Positions 58,078 to 64,000 of a stretch of DNA of 64,000 nucleotides are shown one piece after another (within the stretch, counting starts at the first letter, position 1; each line of letters begins with the position of its first letter). This stretch comes from Lantana camara (Eukaryota > Streptophyta > Magnoliopsida > Lamiales > Verbenaceae): assembly GCA_037501455.1 (NCBI GenBank), contig CM074865.1, forward strand, positions 8,505,001 to 8,569,000, given 5' to 3'. The notes beneath the pieces were generated by a model. It worked only from the letters and a program-made list of their open reading frames with translations, was not told where the DNA came from and did not search any database. Both the position numbers and the translations under genes were made by a program.

Positions 58078-61000
58078 TTTTTTTTTTTTTTTTTCCGCCG
58101 CATAAATCAACTAACAACTCAATTTCTTCACAAAATCACCGTAACCACTAACGAGGTAGTTCGATAAGGCAAATATGCCATTCTTTTCACATTTTACAGT
58201 ACCAGGTGTTAAACACCAAACTATAAGGAAATAATCCTCATGACTCAGTTCAATATATGATGTTTCCAAAACTTCAGTACCTTCGTGGCCCCCGCTCAAT
58301 AATCCTCTCAGAAGGGCACTCAAACGCCATATGACCACGACCTCCATAGTTCCTACATATAACTGCTTCCGTGCAATCCCTGCTCATATGACCAGACTGG
58401 TTGCAGTTCCTGCACACTATCTCCCTATAAGCGCCATTGCGGCCCCCACCACGCGTCTCTCCGACAAAATCACTCTTTGGACACTGCCTTGCCACATGCC
58501 CCGAGATGCTACACAAGTTGCAAACAGGGTCTTCTTGGCACTCACGGGCGATGTGGCCTGTCTTTCTACAGTTCTTGCATGCCTTATCATTTGTGCATTC
58601 GTGTAACGCCCCACTTCTCCGAAATAGGACAAGACAACGTTACGTGTGTGTTTCGGAGTTACACGTTATTTGCCAAATTATAATATCGTATTTTATTGGC
58701 TCTAATTGTTTTCTCTAGATAATATGCGTTTAATTATCTCTAAGCATGATTTAATTTCCAAATTTCTTGAATTAATTAAATTATGAGCTAAACGTGAATT
58801 TAGGGGATCTTTCCATAATTTCAACAAAACTAATTTGGACCTAATTGCTTTTATTTAAAATTATAGGGCACTTTATATAATAAATCTTTTAGAGGGTCTT
58901 AATTGAAATTACTAACATTTTGATCAGATTTTGTTGAATTCCTTTTTGGCAATACACGTATTGCATCTATGCATCTTCCACATTTCATTTTTGGCTTCAT
59001 TTATCCACACTTTTGGTTTTTAAATTATTTTTAAGAAAGGGGAAAAGAAGATAGATTGGAATATAATTCTTCTGTTCTTCACCTACACCTGAAAACAATT
59101 AGAAAGCACATCATTCCTCCTTGCTTCTTCTCTCATACGCCTGCACACCACACACATACACCAACCAAGTTGTTTTCTTTCAATTTGGAGGTAAGAATCG
59201 GATTTGTGGCATCTTAAGCTTCAAGCTTCATGGAAGAAATATGTGATTAGATGTATGTATGAAAACCTTATGATCATGAATTTTGAATGAAACAGTTGAA
59301 CTCTTTAGATTAGTTCTTGAATTCTTACTGGAAATTTGAGGAGATAATATGTATGATTATTCATGGAAATTTATGCTAGAAGGCTGAGTTATTTGATGAA
59401 TTTAGTGGCTACCTGTCTTATGAATCACGTACAGCACCTAACTCTCTTAATTTTCACACACGGATCACATCACCATCTTGCTCCAGCACTCTTTCTTCAA
59501 TTGAGGTAAATTCTTGCTTGAGATGACAATTTAATTGAGATTCCTTGAATCAAATGTTTCTAAACATGATTTAAAGTATGCTAGCAATACAAGTTGCATT
59601 GAATTCCTAGGCTTTGATTATGCAGAACAGGGCATAGAGAAATATGATCAACCTTGACGATTTTGTTGGTTTAATGCTTGAAATATTACGTTTTATGTAC
59701 CTTAGATGTTTGGGAATAATGTGAACATTGCTTAGTTATGGATTTAGATGTTTCGAATGAGTTTTAACATGTTTAAGAGTGTGAATTGGAAATTGAAATT
59801 CTGACAGCTTATATGCAGAAAATTCGGATGTAAATTCCGAGCTCGTGCGACGCCGTTTTAAAAAACTGTTTTAACTGGAGGTTAATAACATATTGAAGTA
59901 CACATCTGCCAAGTTTTGTAATTATCCGAGCCCGTTTGATACCTCGAAAAAATCCCGAAAGTTGCCGTAGTCCCCTGTTTTTGCCCTGTTTTCTGATCTG
60001 GAACAGCAACTGAGCAGAGGGACTAAACCTTCGAATTTTGCAAAACCGTTTTACAGAGGAGTACCTATATATGTTGGGAGTATACCTATTAAGTTTCAGA
60101 ATTTTCCGACTTCGTTTGATGTGGTAAACAGATCGTTCTTTGAAAGGTGTCGCTGCAGCCAAGTTGCTGTATTGTTTGAACTTTGACAGCTTATATGCAG
60201 AGAATTCCGACGTAAATTCCGAACTCATAAGACCTCAATTTTCAAAACTGTTTTAACTGGATATTCCTAGTATATTAAGGTTTATGTACGTCAAATTTTA
60301 TATTAATCCGAGTCCATTTGATACCCGAGAAAAATTCAAAACGACTCAGCTGTCCCTTGTTTTCTGGCCTGGATTGACAGCTTGAAAAGAGTGATCAAAT
60401 GTATGAATTTCTCAAAACTGTTTTACAGGGCTACTTATGAATGTATCGAGTATATCCCCGTAAACTTTCAGATTAATCCGACTTCATTTGATAGGGTAAC
60501 GGTGAACTTTTTGAAAACATGTTTCTGCATAGTTGTCTTATGTGAATGATTAATGAACCATGTTGCATTTTTCCTAGATGTTTCTGTACTTTTAACCTAT
60601 CTTTTTCCTAAATCTTAAGCCTCATATATGCTCTTTACATATAATATGATGGATAAATGACTAATACACCTTCTGCTTGTTTCGTTTGATTTGTTTGGGA
60701 AACATGTTTTATGCATTTGAACCTACAGGGGTGCAAGTGTAATTTACTAAAGTTGTGTCTACTTGTCCCAAACTTATGTAATTCGAAGGTATGCTTAAAT
60801 TAGGTTAATGAGGAACTTAGACATGATCTGAATGTACCTTGTATGGATTAAAAGAATGTCTTGTGTGCTGCTGTATGTAATTATAATTGCTTAAGTATTA
60901 ATTTTACTTGAACTCATGCATTTTTATATAAGTATTTCATGGTAGTATCTCCTAGCTTATATACATACATCAATTGCATTCATTCATATGCCGTGCGTTG

Positions 61001-61199
61001 TAAATGGTCTGTAATTGAGTCTAATTGTATTGGAAATCGTCATTTGTCTAGGTGATCCTTCTAAGGACCCGGTGGTCTAGTTACCTTGTCCTGTCTCTTC
61101 CTTTTGTCGAGCTTACCAGGTGAGGTTTATCTTCTTACTGTAACCAATAACCTAAACCCGTATGGCCTTCATGATTTGAATTGTTTACACGCATGTGAA

Positions 61200-61265
<66 letters not shown>

Positions 61266-62787
61266 CCCTATATTTAGTAAGTACGTGATTGTCTACCGAT
61301 TTAATGTTATTTGAAGACTAATTTCCAAGTACTAAATGGGTTATAGATATATTCTCCGGCGTGTGTTCATGCTCTTGAGAAAGACTTTGATAGAAAATGA
61401 AAATGGTTTTCCACGCATTGCATGATCCGAGCTCTTGTTATTGATTGATTGGCCCCAATAGCATGGTTCTATTGGGAAGGGATCCGAGGCAACGTGTACG
61501 AGGGAATCCGGGAAGGCATCGGGCCGACGGTGAACCTTAATCGCGACCTCTATGGGGGCACGTGCTATCATCGGAGGTAGGTGATATCGCGCGTCTACTG
61601 TGCCGGTACGCCGAAGGAGCATAGTACCGAAATGGGCTATGACTCGTCTGGACTATTGGACGGTTGGGGCTGATCAACCCTTTCCGTTACCGGGTGTGGT
61701 GGATGGTTTATTGTTATTGTTATTGTTATTGATTGATTGTGGAGTAAAGGTTGGAGAACGGTATTGCTCGGTACCGATTGATCGATTGAAACCCTTAATC
61801 AGATATACGTCATGGACTTTGAAAGGAAATGATTGTCTTGTTCTTGAAATTGAGACTATATTGGATCGAGGGGTTGTGTTTATCTTGCATTGCATATCTC
61901 TCTCTTGCATTGAATATATCTCGTATATTGTTACCGCCTCACCAGTCACTCGACTGACCCTCTCCTTCTCTCTTTCTTGTTACCCTATTGGTTGCAGGTT
62001 GGAGTTAGCTAGGCGGCGTTCGAGTCATGTCATGTTAAGTCCGTCTAGAATTACCTTTTTGTTACTGATACTTTATCTATCGACATGTATGTGCGTATTG
62101 TTACCTCTCGTTCCAACTTTTAATACTTGTGAATAGAGTGCCTAGTGTAGTATCTTACTGTCGTATTTTGCGATCGAAATGGAAATTATATGTTTTAAAT
62201 AATGTCGGCTCGTGGCCCTTATGTGTTGAAGGATTTAATTCGCTTCCGCTATCGCATGCTCTCTGACGACTGTTTGTCTAGTGCCGCCTAGCTAGGTGTG
62301 GTCTTGAGTGTCTCCCGTTCGCTAGCGCTTGACATGTATATGGATTGCCCATTTCATATACGTGTTAGGTTCTAGTGCGGGGGATGTGATAGCTCCACGC
62401 TCGGGGCGTCACAATTCGGCTGCAGTTGTTGCACAGCCTCGTATCGCCAGGTGGCAGCTCAGGATTGGAGCACTCCCTGGCCCGGTGGCCGGATTTCCCA
62501 CATGAATGGCAGAGGCCTTCGTTCGGACATGTGCTTGCTGTATGCCCCGGTTCGCGACAGTTCCAACATAGGGCCTTTGAAGTGCAATCTGATGCAATGT
62601 GCCCTGGAAGACCACATTTGTTACAAACAACAACATTGGGGCATTCTCTGGCGAAGTGACCTGGCCGTCTGCAGTTGTTGCACAAGTTGTTATGACTGTG
62701 TTTGGGGGGAAAGCTCTCCATGCTTTCGCCTCGACAACCAAGTATGGAGTCGTTTCCCTCTTATGTGAATAACTTCTTCCGCCTTTC
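58078..62787 (-). pseudogene. Processed CNBP/GIS2-like zinc-knuckle pseudogene (copy B), split by a solo LTR
   Basis: Minus strand: MESFPPKHSHN at 62,721, then CNNCRRPGHFAREC, CNKCGLPGHIASDC, CWNCREPGHTASTC and CHSCGKSGHRAREC up to 62,414. The LTR intervenes, then CKNCRKTGHIAREC, CNLCSISGHVARQC, CRNCNQSGHMSRDC and the end PRRY at 58,274 follow. The poly-A tail (58,078-58,094) and a perfect 19-bp duplication AATATCAAATAATATCTAC (58,059-58,077 and 62,788-62,806) mark retroposition. The fifth knuckle deletion is shared with copy A, so the gene was already dead when duplicated. One late knuckle has Tyr for Cys (CRNYGGRGH). Confidence 0.92.
58602..62413 (+). mobile_element. Solo LTR of a long-LTR Ty3/gypsy family (3.8 kb, copy 2)
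   Basis: It starts TGTAACGCCCC and ends GGGGCGTCACA (imperfect terminal inversion), flanked by the exact 5-bp duplication ATTCG (58,597-58,601 and 62,414-62,418). Copy A of the pseudogene shows the empty site. It contains a tandem repeat of about 380 bp (59,802 and 60,184 onward), itself built of roughly 190-bp halves with AAAACTGTTTTA, and a TA microsatellite (61,201-61,262). There are no retroviral protein motifs. It is related in inverse orientation to 7822-11,844. Confidence 0.9.
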
Positions 62788-62806
62788 AATATCAAATAAT
62801 ATCTAC

Positions 62807-63211
62807 TTAAACTACTATTATTATGTATGTTGCTCCTATTTAAGACTCTACCCGACACTGCATGTGGATGTTGTGGAAATGGAACTACGTACTTCTCTGC
62901 TTTGATTTTTAGTGCGTCCAGGTTTACTCCTACTTGTTTGACAATATTATCCTAGTTTCTTTTATATATATTTCTTTCTGAGTGCATTCAAGCCGATAGT
63001 TTGTAATTCTATCTTGGTATATATTATGCGCTTTTAATATCTCGTTTATTACGAGTTTGAATCGATAACATGCAAAATTCTTCCCTCCACCAAATATCGA
63101 GGAATTTGAATTCCAAAAATGCATCCAATTATGATGCCATAAAGTCAAACTGCTGAAATTGCTCCATTTGGCAGTATGTGGCTTCTCCCGCTAATTGGTC
63201 CAAATCAATGC
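62807..63211. other. Peptide-gene downstream module, unit B
   Basis: Counterpart of 38,789-39,193. Nothing coding is recognised. Confidence 0.4.
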
Positions 63212-63222
63212 AAGTCTCATAA

Positions 63223-63747
63223 TTGGCAACAATTGTCTAAGAATAAGGATAATAATGACAAGTGGTGGTGGAATGAGGTTAGCCGTGTGCGCCTAGTATG
63301 CAACTTTGGTATTGAAGGTCTATATTATGTACATGTTGCCCGACACCAACTAAACAATCTTAATATCTACCCTGTGGATGCGAGCAAGATAGAAGCGATC
63401 AGCAGTCGCCAGATGTACATCACATCGATGTGCATCGAACTTGCCCGGAAGTCTGGAAGCCTCTTTAGTAGGCCAGCGTTTAATCCGATGAATTTGCTTA
63501 GCATGAGGGGTTGTAATTCTCTATTAGAACGTATCAAGGATATCATGGCTAGTGATATCTTGAATGATTCTAGGAATTTTTGGAATAATGCCCTTTGTAA
63601 TGACCTTGTTTTTATTTTTCGGGGGCATACAGTATCAATGATCCTTGGATCATGAACAATTGCATTCGTTTAGTTTGGTTGGTATTTATGAGGGGGGTCT
63701 TCGGTAATAACCCTACAGCTTCCTGCCGGTTTTTTTTTTTTTTTTTA
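63223..63747 (+). mobile_element. 5'-truncated LINE 3' end (unit B copy)
   Basis: About 525 bp flanked by the exact 11-bp duplication AAGTCTCATAA (63,212-63,222 and 63,748-63,758). It has the same LINE 3' signature and T-rich tail (about 63,730-63,746) as at 39,204. It inserted before the segmental duplication because both units have it. Confidence 0.82.
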
Positions 63748-63758
63748 AAGTCTCATAA

Positions 63759-64000
63759 ATGAAGGGGAAAGATTAAATTGGTTGAACTTGAATCGGAATT
63801 ACATAATTTTGTGCAGTTATCACAACTATTAGTTTAACGTAGCAAATCTCACTAATCTAGTATCGATATTTTCATAATAATATAATTCATATGAATTAAT
63901 AGTAAATATAACCACAAATTCAATCATTATTACACAAAAATTAATACTTTTATGGGTTCTAATTAATGACGACTCCTCCCCAAGCTCACAACTAAGAGTG
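63759..64000. other. Upstream flank of a gamma-like gene, window end
   Basis: Colinear with 39,742-39,985. A gamma-2 gene would be expected about 560 bp beyond the window edge. Confidence 0.4.

Larger units (their letters stand above)
42445..64000 (+). repeat. Tandem segmental duplication, unit B (continues past window)
   Basis: This repeats unit A from 18,592 in the same orientation, up to the sequence equivalent to 39,985. Insertions found only here are LINE-1 with CACTA-3 (45,896-54,350) and the solo LTR (58,602-62,413). It lacks the nested MITE and LINE-2 of unit A. Confidence 0.9.

Noticed and set aside
59802..60560. CRISPR-like or satellite repeat
   Set aside because: Only two long imperfect units inside a plant LTR; no array of short repeats and spacers.
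61600..62136. 178-codon ORF inside the solo LTR
   Set aside because: It includes a TTG/TTA microsatellite, lacks any known domain, and lies within an LTR; the related LTR copy at 7822-11,844 has no equivalent.

Overview
This window is AT-rich nuclear DNA of a flowering plant, most likely a eudicot. The evidence is the mix of Ty1/copia, Ty3/gypsy, TRIM, L1-type LINE, CACTA, hAT and Mutator-like elements, GT-AG introns, TATA boxes and TA/TAA microsatellites. I could not name the species. Almost all of the sequence is nested transposable elements. The only host-type genes I can support are five copies of a small two-exon gene for a secreted cysteine-rich peptide, plus two copies of a retroposed zinc-knuckle (CNBP/GIS2-like) pseudogene.

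Layout. 1-5.1 kb: a decayed antisense retroelement ORF (minus strand) carrying a 482-bp TRIM, next to an LTR-like segment. 5.1-16.2 kb: a decayed Ty1/copia element with a 2.2-kb 3' LTR, split by a 4.0-kb solo LTR. 16.2-20.0 kb: a Ty3/gypsy RT-RNase H-integrase-chromodomain-like remnant, split by a 1.2-kb hAT-like element. 18,592-42,444 and 42,445-64,000+: two copies of one tandem segmental duplication. Each unit starts inside the gypsy integrase, then has a Mutator-like MITE and peptide gene 'alpha', followed by peptide gene 'beta', the zinc-knuckle retrocopy and a truncated LINE. Unit A also contains peptide gene 'gamma'; the matching part of unit B lies beyond the window end.

After the duplication each unit took its own insertions. 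Unit A has a second MITE inside the first and an 11.1-kb LINE (net about 6.5 kb) carrying two CACTA elements. Unit B has a 5'-truncated LINE carrying one CACTA, and a 3.8-kb solo LTR in the zinc-knuckle pseudogene. Target-site duplications can be read for most of these, so the order of events is clear from sequence alone.

The peptide genes share a layout: exon 1 is exactly 61 bp and encodes the signal peptide, a phase-1 intron follows, and exon 2 encodes a mature peptide with six cysteines. They also share a TATA box and a paired upstream motif. I do not recognise the family. The beta pair and gamma look intact, while alpha carries an old frameshift that swapped its C-terminus. This array is the best candidate here for an undescribed biological system. 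The CACTA family, with internal tRNA-like Pol III promoter modules, is the second.
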